Below the pieces are notes generated by a model. It saw only the letters and a list, made by a program, of their open reading frames with translations, made no database searches and was not told the DNA's origin. A stretch of DNA of 64,000 nt. Source: Candidatus Stoquefichus sp. SB1 (GTDB lineage: Bacteria > Bacillota_I > Bacilli_A > Erysipelotrichales > Coprobacillaceae). Each line of letters starts with the position of its first letter. Position 1 is the first letter of the stretch. Made by a program: the position numbers and the translations under genes. The stretch lies in contig NZ_LN852696.1 in assembly GCF_001244545.1 (NCBI RefSeq), positions 372,001-436,000 on the forward strand, written 5' to 3'. Shown here piece by piece: positions 36,488 to 44,953 of this stretch.

Positions 36488-36868
36488 ATGAAAGTTAAAT
36501 TATTACGAATTTTTGTTGTTTTGTCTGTTGTAAGTTTATTTATAGTTGGTGTTTATGCAGCTAACTCACCTAGTAGTTGTACATTGAATAAAGGTGAAAG
36601 TTCAAAAGAAACTAATGCTGTTGGTGTTTCTAAAAGTGCGGACTGGATGGCAAAGGGATATTCTGATTCTACATATGGAAGTTATGTAGATATTTATGCA
36701 GCATGGACAGGATGGCCTTATACTAAAGAGTATGCTGGTAGTGTTTTTGCAAATGGAATTTTAGAATATAGAGAAACCCAAAGTAAAGATTCTGTTTTCT
36801 ATTTAAAATTAAGACCAATGAATCCAAGTAAACAGTCACATAGTTATGGAACGATTAAAGCAATTTAA
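36488..36868 (+). CDS. Small secreted protein of the ABC cassette, unknown function
   Basis: A 126-residue precursor with a clear signal peptide (about 1-24, MKVKLLRIFVVLSVVSLF… cleavage near VYAA-N). The mature chain has about 100 residues, is rich in Ser, Tyr and Gly, and has one cysteine near its start (SSCTLNKGESS). I see no known domain. It is encoded directly behind two permeases and an ATPase and ahead of a strong terminator, the place where bacteriocins, their immunity proteins or peptide substrates are often found. That role is only a guess. Confidence 0.65.
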   Translation: MKVKLLRIFVVLSVVSLFIVGVYAANSPSSCTLNKGESSKETNAVGVSKSADWMAKGYSDSTYGSYVDIYAAWTGWPYTKEYAGSVFANGILEYRETQSKDSVFYLKLRPMNPSKQSHSYGTIKAI

Positions 36869-36912
36869 TATTTCATAATATTATATAACTAACGATACTT
36901 TTTATAGATACT

Positions 36913-36945
36913 AAAAGACTGAATCACTAAATTCAGTCTTTTCAA
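36913..36945 (+). terminator. Terminator of the ABC cassette
   Basis: AAAAGACTGAAT (36913-36924) pairs with ATTCAGTCTTTT (36931-36942); 12-bp stem with A and T flanks. Confidence 0.85.
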
Positions 36946-37626
36946 GGTATGTCGCATATAGCATATTGCTAGACGGAGAAAGTTCACTGTGGAGGTTTTG
37001 CACTACTAATCACTAGCCATGATGAAAATGATATTATGTTGTAAAAGTTTATTCTAGGTATTTTGCATAAGTCATAGTAATAATGATAATAGCTATAATG
37101 GCTATCAAATGAAAGACGGAGCATAGGGAATTGAGATAGAAAAGAAAAATACTCAAGATATAATTAGATACTGTCAACTATTACTAGGTTTACTCTATGA
37201 AAATAGTTATAGAATATGAAAATAATAAAGAGCCTTAAGAAAAAATATCAAAGAGAAATAGAGAAAAATCAAGTTAACAGTTAGTATATAAATTTCCAAA
37301 AACTAGGAATAAACAAATCCAAAGTATGAGAATCGACAATGAAAATAATATTAAAAAAAGGGATAAAAAGCAATCCCTCAAAATCTTTATAGATAAAATA
37401 AATGAATCCACAACTTATTATGAAGGGAATCTCTAACCCCAAACTATTTTATATACCCAATAAAACTATTTATTTAAGAGTAGAATTGAAGTTTCAGTGT
37501 TTTTATAAATTTTTGACAGTAAATGACTTAAAAAATTTTTTTACTCAATAATAGATGATGAAAAGGATAAGGTTTTAAAGCAAATAGGCTTTACTAATTA
37601 TTTAAGAAAATATTTTTCGTTAATAA
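36946..37626. other. Gene-free stretch of about 680 bases
   Basis: No reading frame of 60 codons exists on either strand and there is no tRNA-like or repeat structure that I can recognise. Many short frames are broken by stops, which is compatible with a decayed gene. It lies between two convergent units. The last part, before the DUF6120 stop codon, is very AT-rich. Confidence 0.5.
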
Positions 37627-38031
37627 TTATTCATCTATATGATCCCCAAAATCTTCAATAATAGTTTCTTCATATTGAATTTGACTATCTTTAAAATCAT
37701 GGAATGCACAATAAAAGGTATATATAACATAAGTTGATACAGCTAAGAAAACTGTAATAAAAATAATCATAGCACATTTGATAATTTTTCTAGATTTCAT
37801 ATGATTAATGATAAATTCACTTTCAAAATGCTCATAATATGCACAAACAATATCTAGTGGTTTTCCATAGTGTTCTATATAATCATGATATTGATATTCG
37901 GGATGTTGTTTTTCAAAATCATCTAAATCCTTTTTGAGGAGTTTGAAAAATCTTTTTTCTTGCTGAGAGTGAGTGGGGAAACTACGATAAATACTTTTAT
38001 AGTATTGTTTTGCTGCTTTATTTGATATCAT
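37627..38031 (-). CDS. DUF6120-like small membrane protein paired with PadR regulator
   Basis: A 134-residue protein with a helical N-terminal half (YYKSIYRSFPTHSQQEKRFFKLLKKDLDDFE, split over two helices) that resembles the HAAS/DUF1700 fold. One membrane helix (about 85-106) and an acidic tail follow. Such genes usually sit behind a PadR-family regulator, as here, where they overlap by 14 bases. The function is thought to be in membrane-linked signalling but is not defined. Confidence 0.7.
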   Translation of the reverse strand: MISNKAAKQYYKSIYRSFPTHSQQEKRFFKLLKKDLDDFEKQHPEYQYHDYIEHYGKPLDIVCAYYEHFESEFIINHMKSRKIIKCAMIIFITVFLAVSTYVIYTFYCAFHDFKDSQIQYEETIIEDFGDHIDE

Positions 38032-38323
38032 TTAATATATTCTCAATAGCATCTGACATATCATAATAGGATTTTTTTAATGTTTCTAAACGTGTTAATC
38101 CTGCATGTTCAATATGATAGATAACCTTTTCTTTCTTATTATATTGTGAAATTAGGTGAGATTCTAAAAAGAAGTATAGTGATGTCATCACTACTCCTTG
38201 TTTTAATTGAATAACCTTTGAAGTGTATAATAGTTTTGTTAATTCTTCACTTGAATAATCATGTTGTTGTAAAAGGGAAAGCAACAACATTTCAGTTTTG
38301 TAAAATCGATCATTATTTATCAT
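38018..38323 (-). CDS. PadR family transcriptional regulator
   Basis: A 101-residue winged-helix protein: FYKTEMLLLSLLQQHDYSSEELTKLL forms the first helices, and YFFLESHLISQYNKKEKVIYHIEHAGLTRLETLKKSY gives the wing (parts shown). The typical PadR ending YYDMSDAIENIL is present. AAGGAGT precedes its ATG. It forms a two-gene unit with the DUF6120-like gene and probably represses its own promoter. Confidence 0.82.
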   Translation of the reverse strand: MINNDRFYKTEMLLLSLLQQHDYSSEELTKLLYTSKVIQLKQGVVMTSLYFFLESHLISQYNKKEKVIYHIEHAGLTRLETLKKSYYDMSDAIENILNDIK

Positions 38324-38394
38324 AGCTTAACTCCTTGACTTTCATTATAACACTATTTAAGCAAAGAGTTCTATAAAAAATTATCATATAGCAT

Positions 38395-39249
38395 TTATGT
38401 GCTGTCTTTTTCGATGTTTTTTAGAAATGTTTCCATAAGTTGATGGGTTTTATGATCAAGAGGCTCATTTTTTCTAGTGATAAGAGCAACACTTGTATAA
38501 AGTTCTAAATTAAAGAGAGTCGCTTTTACAAGATGAGAATCAGTAACCATTTGTAGAGCACTTTGAGGAATAATGGCTATACCATAGCCATTTTGGGCAT
38601 AAATAATAGAAGAACGGCAATCATCACTCGTGATTTTAATAAATGGATTGAAATGATTTTTTAGACAGAAATCACTAATAAAAGTTAAATATCTTTTATG
38701 AATGATTAAAGGAAGATTTTTATAGTCAGTGATTTGATTCATATGAGCATGAAGGTATTGAGGAAAGCCAATGGCTATCATCGGTTCTTTAGGGAGATAG
38801 TAAGCATTGACATCACTTTGATCAAAAGGGGTTCTCACAATCCCAATATCAATTGTATGGGCATTGAGTAAATCAATAAGTTCATAAGTTGAACCTTCAT
38901 AGATACGATAAGTGGAAGAAAGGGTATCATTATAGAGATGTTTAAATAATGCTGAATTTGATGAAGTGATTCCAATGCGGAGAAGTTCATTTTGGGTATC
39001 TTTAACTTCCTGCTCAGTGATTTCAGTTAATGAGATAATTTGTAGACTTCTTTTATAGAACAAACGGCCCGCTTGAGTGAGTTCTATTTTACGATGACCA
39101 CGCTTTAATAAAATGACTCCCAGTTCTTCTTCTAACTGTTTGAGTTGAGTAGAGAGTGGAGGTTGAGCCATATGTAATAGTTCAGCGGCCTTAGAAATTG
39201 TACCTGCTTCAACAATTGTTTTGAAATAAATCATTTGTTTGATATCCAT
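38395..39249 (-). CDS. LysR family transcriptional regulator
   Basis: A 284-residue LysR-type regulator. The HTH is at the N-terminus (AGTISKAAELLHMAQPPLS, then LKQLEEELGVILLKR) and the effector-binding domain covers about 90-280. AGGAGA lies before its ATG. It is transcribed away from a two-gene ABC exporter with a 100-base gap between starts, the usual layout for a LysR regulator and its target. Effector unknown. Confidence 0.9.
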   Translation of the reverse strand: MDIKQMIYFKTIVEAGTISKAAELLHMAQPPLSTQLKQLEEELGVILLKRGHRKIELTQAGRLFYKRSLQIISLTEITEQEVKDTQNELLRIGITSSNSALFKHLYNDTLSSTYRIYEGSTYELIDLLNAHTIDIGIVRTPFDQSDVNAYYLPKEPMIAIGFPQYLHAHMNQITDYKNLPLIIHKRYLTFISDFCLKNHFNPFIKITSDDCRSSIIYAQNGYGIAIIPQSALQMVTDSHLVKATLFNLELYTSVALITRKNEPLDHKTHQLMETFLKNIEKDST

Positions 39250-39287
39250 AAATGTTCTCCTATATGATAAAGATATGATAAGTATAC

Positions 39288-39313
39288 GTTATATATATTA
39301 TACATATAATAAC
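39288..39313. promoter_or_regulatory. AT-rich imperfect dyad in the LysR/ABC divergent gap
   Basis: GTTAT (39288-39292) and ATAAC (39309-39313) bracket an imperfect dyad just upstream of TATAAT (39322-39327). The position between the divergent starts suits a LysR operator, but AT-rich sequence makes chance dyads common. Confidence 0.3.
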
Positions 39314-39349
39314 ATTTTCGCTATAATGAAACAAGAAAGGACTGATTGT

Positions 39350-41053
39350 ATGTGGATGAAATATATAAAACCATATCGTTTTCAAGCACTCTGTGGTTTT
39401 ATTTTTAAAATGATAGAAGCTTTTTTTGAGTTAATTGTACCAATGGTTGTTGCTGATATTATAGATAATGGAATTGCTAAGGGGGATTCCCATTATATTT
39501 TAAAGATGGGAGTCGTTTTGTTTTTGTTAGCTATTATTGGATATAGTTGTGCACTAGTTTGTCAGTATTTTGCTTCAAAAACATCACAGGGATTTGGAAC
39601 ATATTTAAGAAATGATATGTTTAAGGCAATGAATGCTTATGATTATGAAAATATTGATGAAATTGGAACACCATCATTAATTACTCGTATTACAAATGAT
39701 GTGAATCAATTACAGGTTGCAGTTGCAATGGCTATTCGCCTTGTCTCTCGTTCTCCCTTTTTAATTATTGGTTCATTAATTATGGCTTTTCGCATTCATA
39801 TGCAAATGGCTCTTATTTTCTTATTAAGTGCACCTTTATTAGCACTTGTGATTTATCTTGTGATGTCTTATTCGCTTCCTTTATATATACGTATTCAAAA
39901 GCAATTAGATCGTGTTTCTTTAATCTGCCGAGAGAATCTGTCAGGAATGAGAGTGATTCGTGCTTTTTCTAAACAAACACAAGAAAAAGAAAGATTTCGT
40001 GAAGCAACAGAAAAACAAAAGTCTATGCAAATTCGTGTTGGTAAAATCTCGGCATTTTTGAATCCATGTACAAGTGTTATTGTGAATTGTGCCATTCTAT
40101 GTATTTTATATGTTGGTGGCTTAAAAGTCAATGTTGGTGATTTATCACAGGGTGAAGTGATTGCTTTAATTAATTATATGAATCAAATTTTATTATCAAT
40201 GTTTGTTTTTGCTAATGTTATTGTTATCTTTAATAAGGCAAGTGCAAGTTATAAAAGAGTTCAGGAGGTTTTATCTATTTATCCACAAATTCAAGATGGA
40301 TCAATTGATATCCAACAATCAGATGATCAGAATTTGATCACTTTTGAACATGTTTCTTTTTCTTATCAAAAGAGCGTTGCTTTAAAGGATATTTCTTTTG
40401 AAATAAAAAAAGGCGAAACAGTAGGAATTATTGGTGGAACTGGTTCAGGTAAAACAACCTTGATTAATCTTTTGCCACGTTTTTATGATGCAACGCAAGG
40501 TCAAATCTATATTCAGGAAATACCTATTCAAAAATACACTTTAAAATCATTGCGTAATATGATGGGGATTGTTCCTCAACATGCTGTTTTATTTACTGGA
40601 ACATTGAGAGAAAATATGTGCTGGGGTAAAAAGGATGCAACGGACATAGAAATTAGCGATGCTTTAAAGGTGGCTCAGGCTACATTTGTACAAGAATGGT
40701 CTGAAGGATTACAAACACATATTTCACAAGGTGGTCAAAATTTATCAGGTGGTCAAAAACAACGATTAACAATTGCAAGAGCATTAGTTAAAAAACCTGA
40801 ATTGCTGATTCTTGATGATAGTGCAAGTGCTTTAGATTTTGCGACTGATGCGGCTTTAAGAAAGGCTTTAAAAACATTATCTCAAACAACAATTATTGTC
40901 TCTCAAAGGGTGAGTAGTCTTATGCATGCTGATAAGATACTGGTTTTAAGTCATGGGGAATTAGTTGGGATTGGAAAACATGAAGAACTCCTTGAGAATT
41001 GCTCAGTTTATCATGAAATTGTTAAATCTCAATTATCTCAGGAGGTTGAATAA
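39350..41053 (+). CDS. Heterodimeric ABC exporter subunit with degenerate nucleotide site
   Basis: A 567-residue half-transporter: six membrane helices (about 15-320), then a nucleotide-binding domain. Walker A GGTGSGKTT and signature LSGGQKQR are canonical, but the catalytic Glu after Walker B is Asp (LILDDSASALD) and the switch His is Gln (IIVSQRVSS). This is the pattern of the degenerate half of exporters like BmrCD or TM287/288. ATG 39350 follows AAAGG; the 37 codons upstream overlap the divergent LysR gene. It overlaps the partner gene by one base. Confidence 0.92.
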   Translation: MWMKYIKPYRFQALCGFIFKMIEAFFELIVPMVVADIIDNGIAKGDSHYILKMGVVLFLLAIIGYSCALVCQYFASKTSQGFGTYLRNDMFKAMNAYDYENIDEIGTPSLITRITNDVNQLQVAVAMAIRLVSRSPFLIIGSLIMAFRIHMQMALIFLLSAPLLALVIYLVMSYSLPLYIRIQKQLDRVSLICRENLSGMRVIRAFSKQTQEKERFREATEKQKSMQIRVGKISAFLNPCTSVIVNCAILCILYVGGLKVNVGDLSQGEVIALINYMNQILLSMFVFANVIVIFNKASASYKRVQEVLSIYPQIQDGSIDIQQSDDQNLITFEHVSFSYQKSVALKDISFEIKKGETVGIIGGTGSGKTTLINLLPRFYDATQGQIYIQEIPIQKYTLKSLRNMMGIVPQHAVLFTGTLRENMCWGKKDATDIEISDALKVAQATFVQEWSEGLQTHISQGGQNLSGGQKQRLTIARALVKKPELLILDDSASALDFATDAALRKALKTLSQTTIIVSQRVSSLMHADKILVLSHGELVGIGKHEELLENCSVYHEIVKSQLSQEVE

Positions 41054-42786
41054 TGGATACGAAAATAATAAAAAGATTATTGTTGTTTTGTAAGCCTTAT
41101 TTAAAGTATTTGTGGTTGGCTTTGTTTTGTTCAGCATTTCAAATTATTTTTACTTTATTGACACCAGTTTTAATTGGACAAGCCATTGATTATTTGATTG
41201 GTGTTGGACTTGTTGATTTTCAGGGATTATTTCAAAAAATGATTATGATTATAGGAAGTGTACTGATTGCAGAAATATTTGATTGGCTAGTTGTGAGATT
41301 ATCTAATCAGATGACTTATTCTATTACAAAAGATTTGCGTGAAAAATTGTTTGCTAAGTATGTGACTTTGCCACTTAAATATATTGATGGACATGCACAT
41401 GGCGATTTATTAAGTCGTATGGTGAATGATATTGATTTAATCGGGGATGGCTTATTGCAAGGCTTTACACATTTGTTTAGTGGATTTGCTTCGATTGTTG
41501 GAACAATTGCTTTTATGCTTTATATTAATGTTCCTATTGCCATGATTGTTATTGTTTTAACGCCATTATCACTTGTTGTTGCGACAATAATAGCAAATAA
41601 GACATATAAGTACTTTCAGGAACAATTGGCGTTACGTGGAGAATTAAGTGGCTATGTTGAGGAAATGATTGGACATCAAAAGATTGTCAAAGCTTTTGGT
41701 TATGAATTAGAAAATCAACAGCGTTTTGAAGAAATCAATCAACGTGTTTATGTGAGTGGAGTAAAATCACAATTTTTAGGAGCATTGGCTAATCCAAGTA
41801 CTCGTGTTGTGAATAATATTGTCTATGCTAGTGTTTGTATTGCTGGATCATTGTCAGTTATTTCTGGTTATTTAAGTGTTGGTGCTTTATCAAGCTTTTT
41901 AAGTTATGCAAATCAGTATACCAAACCATTTAATGAAATATCAAATGTATTTACGGAATTACAAACAGCCTTTGCAAGTGCAGGAAGAGTTTTTGAACTT
42001 TTAGATACACCTGGTGAAAAACAAAATAATCGACCACAGACAATAGCATCTGTTGAAGGTCATATCAAAATAGAACATCTTTCTTTCTCTTATGATGAAA
42101 ATCAAAAATTAATTGAAGATTTAAATGTTGAAGCATTACCTGGACAGACAATCGCAATTGTTGGTCCTACGGGCTGTGGAAAAACAACACTTATTAATTT
42201 ATTAATGCGTTTTTATGATCAAAAGGCAGGACATATTTATATTGATGGTGTTGATACACTTACGATGGAGCGTGAGTATGTAAGAAGCCTTTATGGCATG
42301 GTATTGCAGGATTCCTGGCTATTTGCTGGAACAATCAAAGAGAATATTGCTTATGGTCGAGAGGCAAGTGATGAAGACATTCAATTGGCTGCTCAAAATG
42401 CCCATGCTCATAAATTTATTATGCAATTAAAGGATGGTTATGATACTTTGGTTGATGAAGATGGTGGCAATCTTTCACAGGGTCAAAAACAGTTATTATG
42501 CATTGCTCGTATTATGTTAATGAAACCTCCAATGTTAATATTAGATGAAGCAACTTCCTCTATAGATACTCGTACTGAAAAACAAATTCAGGATGCATTT
42601 GATCAAATGATGCAAGGAAGAACAACGTTTATTGTTGCTCATCGTTTATCAACGATTCAAAAAGCTGATCAGATTCTTGTGATGAATCATGGTCAAATTA
42701 TTGAACAAGGAAAACATGAAGAACTATTAAAAGCAAATGGTTTTTATCATCATTTGTATTATAGTCAATTTGATTTGGAACAATAA
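41053..42786 (+). CDS. Heterodimeric ABC exporter subunit with consensus ATPase site
   Basis: A 577-residue half-transporter with six helices (about 15-310) and a nucleotide-binding domain. Walker A GPTGCGKTT, Walker B LILDEATSSID with the catalytic Glu, and the switch His in VAHRLST are intact, while the signature is altered to LSQGQKQ. It complements its partner: together they make one active and one degenerate ATP site. Drugs, lipids or peptides are typical cargo. A shared terminator separates it from the convergent next gene. Confidence 0.93.
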   Translation: MDTKIIKRLLLFCKPYLKYLWLALFCSAFQIIFTLLTPVLIGQAIDYLIGVGLVDFQGLFQKMIMIIGSVLIAEIFDWLVVRLSNQMTYSITKDLREKLFAKYVTLPLKYIDGHAHGDLLSRMVNDIDLIGDGLLQGFTHLFSGFASIVGTIAFMLYINVPIAMIVIVLTPLSLVVATIIANKTYKYFQEQLALRGELSGYVEEMIGHQKIVKAFGYELENQQRFEEINQRVYVSGVKSQFLGALANPSTRVVNNIVYASVCIAGSLSVISGYLSVGALSSFLSYANQYTKPFNEISNVFTELQTAFASAGRVFELLDTPGEKQNNRPQTIASVEGHIKIEHLSFSYDENQKLIEDLNVEALPGQTIAIVGPTGCGKTTLINLLMRFYDQKAGHIYIDGVDTLTMEREYVRSLYGMVLQDSWLFAGTIKENIAYGREASDEDIQLAAQNAHAHKFIMQLKDGYDTLVDEDGGNLSQGQKQLLCIARIMLMKPPMLILDEATSSIDTRTEKQIQDAFDQMMQGRTTFIVAHRLSTIQKADQILVMNHGQIIEQGKHEELLKANGFYHHLYYSQFDLEQ

Positions 42787-42788
42787 AA

Positions 42789-42838
42789 AAACCTTGAATG
42801 ATATGATTTTTAATAATTCATATCATACAAGGTTTATT
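42789..42838. terminator. Bidirectional terminator between ABC exporter and membrane protein gene
   Basis: AAACCTTG (42789-42796) pairs with CAAGGTTT (42828-42835), and an inner ATGATATGA / TCATATCAT stem extends it; A and T tracts lie on both sides. Confidence 0.8.
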
Positions 42839-43325
42839 ATTTTGAAATAATTTTTCGAAGTTCTGTTTTATCAACAAAACGAGTAGAAAAACTATAATCT
42901 TTTTGGGCATAAACAAATGACATTTTATTGTTATAAGTAAAATTCACTTTTTTAAGTTTACGATAATCAATCATCATTCTTCCTACCATCATATTTTTTC
43001 TTCCAATCATAACAAGAGTAGAAGCAAAATAAGCAAATACAACACAAACAAAAGCAGCAATATTTAAACCATTACGATATATTGTCATACTATCATTCAT
43101 CAAACCATATACCATAGCTATAATACCACCAATAAAGCCAGCAACATAAATAACAGTTAAGATACTAAAGAAAACCTTACCTGTTGTATTAAAACAAAAT
43201 GATAATGAATGATCTTGTTTTTTACATCGATAAATCGTTACAAAAATGTTTGCGATTGTATAAGTAAACCAGATAATAATGATGAGTAAAAGAAATGAAA
43301 AAACTGATAAAATAATATCCTGCAT
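42837..43325 (-). CDS. Membrane protein of unknown function
   Basis: A 162-residue protein with four predicted helices (about 5-30, 52-74, 86-104, 108-125 approximated) and a C-terminal soluble part of about 45 residues (KKVNFTYNNKMSFVYAQKDYSF). I do not recognise it. AAAGGAAG precedes its ATG. It is a single gene, divergent from the thioesterase. Confidence 0.65.
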   Translation of the reverse strand: MQDIILSVFSFLLLIIIIWFTYTIANIFVTIYRCKKQDHSLSFCFNTTGKVFFSILTVIYVAGFIGGIIAMVYGLMNDSMTIYRNGLNIAAFVCVVFAYFASTLVMIGRKNMMVGRMMIDYRKLKKVNFTYNNKMSFVYAQKDYSFSTRFVDKTELRKIISK

Positions 43326-43449
43326 ACATCAAACTTCCTTTCATATGTTATTATTATACATGGATTTTTCTCTAACGCAAAGAAAAAAAGGAAAATGTGT
43401 GAAATCTTCGTCGATTTGGTATATAATACACCACAAGGAAGTGAAATAT

Positions 43450-44178
43450 ATGGAAGATTTTTTAACTAGTGAAGAAAGACAAATAGAAATATGTGAAGTT
43501 GATTATATGGGACAATATCAATTATGTCATCTCTTAAATCGTTTTTCTGAAATTGCGACTATTAGTGCTAAGAATATTGGTATGTGGAGTGAAGAAATGA
43601 TGAAACAATATGGATGGGTTGTGGCGAAACAAAGTCTCCATTTAGATCAGCCTATTTATTATAAAGATATCATTACATTATCAACTACAATTGATAATGG
43701 TTCATTTGTGGCTTTTCCAAGATACTATTTTATTCATAAAGGAAATCAACAGATTGGAACTTGTTCTTCTATTTGGACATTAATAGATATTCACAAAAGA
43801 AGAATTGTTTCTCCTAAAAAAATAGGTATTGACATTCCAAAAGTAGAACATGGAATTCATTTAGATGAACCACAAACAATCTGTTTAGATATTCCTTTAA
43901 ATTTTATCACAACAAGACAAGTTCTTTATAGTGATGTTGATACCAATCAGCATATGAATAATACAAGATATATTCAATGGGCATTAGATGTGATGGATTA
44001 TACAGTTCACAAAGAGTATTTTATAAGTGATTTACATATTCAATATAAAAAAGAAATTCGTCCTTTAAAGTTTGTACAATTATATTTAGGAAATCAGGAT
44101 AATAGATATATTGTTGAAGGACGAGATGAAGATGAAAGTGTTTATTTTACAATAGAAATTTATTTTAATAAGAGATAA
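43450..44178 (+). CDS. Acyl-ACP thioesterase
   Basis: A 242-residue double-hotdog protein of the FatA/FatB-like acyl-[ACP] thioesterase family, which releases fatty acids from acyl carrier protein. The second hotdog holds SDVDTNQHMNNTRYIQW with the Asp-Asn-His-Asn catalytic pattern; the first begins ICEVDYMGQYQLCHLLN. AAGGAAGTGA fits ATG 43450, and the 57 codons upstream in frame hold the promoter (TATAAT 43423-43428). A weak hairpin (44179-44195) follows the stop. Confidence 0.9.
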   Translation: MEDFLTSEERQIEICEVDYMGQYQLCHLLNRFSEIATISAKNIGMWSEEMMKQYGWVVAKQSLHLDQPIYYKDIITLSTTIDNGSFVAFPRYYFIHKGNQQIGTCSSIWTLIDIHKRRIVSPKKIGIDIPKVEHGIHLDEPQTICLDIPLNFITTRQVLYSDVDTNQHMNNTRYIQWALDVMDYTVHKEYFISDLHIQYKKEIRPLKFVQLYLGNQDNRYIVEGRDEDESVYFTIEIYFNKR

Positions 44179-44212
44179 TTTTCATAATATGAAAACTTTT
44201 ATAAAAAAATTG

Positions 44213-44308
44213 TGATATTATGTACTCGTCCCAAATATCTATAATAGTATTCGTTTTCCCGTATAGAATACAAGATATGGAAATTGCTACCGAATAGGTA
44301 GTTTTTTT
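44213..44308 (+). ncRNA. Candidate small structured RNA
   Basis: An extended -10 (TGATATTAT, 44213-44221) is followed by a potential RNA of about 80 bases. ATATCT (44235-44240) pairs with AGATAT (44273-44278), GTATTC (44247-44252) pairs with GAATAC (44266-44271), and a terminator CTACC/GGTAG (44287-44301) with seven T closes it. The next gene has its own promoter after the terminator (TTGTGA 44310-44315, 16 bases, TATAAT 44332-44337), so this looks like an independent transcript rather than a leader. I could not match it to a known riboswitch. It could also be a 3' region of the thioesterase mRNA. Confidence 0.45.
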
Positions 44309-44360
44309 CTTGTGAATTTGATAAATAAGACTATAATAGATAAAATAAGGAGAGCAGCAT

Positions 44361-44948
44361 ATGAAAGAATTACAAATGCCAATTATATATGAAAATAATC
44401 AGCGTATTGGATATGGTGGTAATCAAGATTGGTTTGTTAATGAATGGGCACAAAAGGCAGGGTGTGCAAGCGTTCTAGCAAGTAATCTGTATAGCTACTA
44501 TATGCATCAGGAGCATTATACAAAAGAACAGTTTTTAGCAGTGATGGATGATATGTTTCAACTGATGACACCAGGAACTATGGGATATCCTTTTTTATAT
44601 AAATTTGCCCGTACATTTGTTAAGCGAATGAATCAGGAACAATGTTATCTAAGACCCGTTTATCAAAAGAAATCACAGAACTATCAGCATGCTCTTTCAT
44701 TTGTTTTGAAAAGTATTGATGAAGGACATCCGGTAGGAATGCTTATTCTTCACCATCGTGCTGTTGAATTAGAAGAAGATAATTGGCATTGGATTTGTTT
44801 GAGTGGATATAGAGAAAGTGAAGAACATTATCGTATTATTTTTTCTGATTGTGGTCAACGCAGAGAAATCGATTCTCGAATTTTGTTTGATACACATCAT
44901 CAGAATGTTTTTAAAATGGTAAGAATGAAAAATGATCCTATAAAATAG
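44361..44948 (+). CDS. Papain-like (C39-type) cysteine protease fold protein, cytoplasmic
   Basis: A 195-residue protein without signal peptide. Cys35 in KAGCASVLASNLYSYY, His143 in NWHWICLSGY and Asp163 in IFSDCGQ have the order and spacing of the papain-like triad seen in C39-like peptidases. No known partner gene is adjacent. AAGGAGAG precedes the ATG and a full promoter is visible (44310-44337). Its 3' end overlaps the convergent RluA-family gene by 11 bases. Confidence 0.65.
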   Translation: MKELQMPIIYENNQRIGYGGNQDWFVNEWAQKAGCASVLASNLYSYYMHQEHYTKEQFLAVMDDMFQLMTPGTMGYPFLYKFARTFVKRMNQEQCYLRPVYQKKSQNYQHALSFVLKSIDEGHPVGMLILHHRAVELEEDNWHWICLSGYRESEEHYRIIFSDCGQRREIDSRILFDTHHQNVFKMVRMKNDPIK

Positions 44949-44953
44949 GATCA
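44933..44953. terminator. Hairpin in the overlap of two convergent genes
   Basis: TGATCCTAT (44933-44941) pairs with ATAGGATCA (44945-44953). It lies across the stop codons of both convergent genes. No T tract follows, so it may protect or end both mRNAs less efficiently. Confidence 0.45.

Noticed and set aside
35004-36868. Lactococcin 972-type bacteriocin locus
   Set aside because: The small secreted protein lacks the lactococcin 972 pattern that I know, and the large permease does not match its usual immunity partner; kept as unknown.
44221-44308. Purine riboswitch (TTGCTACC resembles the TTTCTACC core)
   Set aside because: The other conserved purine-aptamer parts (P1 ends, loop GG/CC pairs) are not present, and the next gene has its own promoter behind the terminator.
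44179-44360. tRNA gene in the gap
   Set aside because: No cloverleaf or TTCGA-type T-loop; the pairing found fits hairpins and a terminator only.
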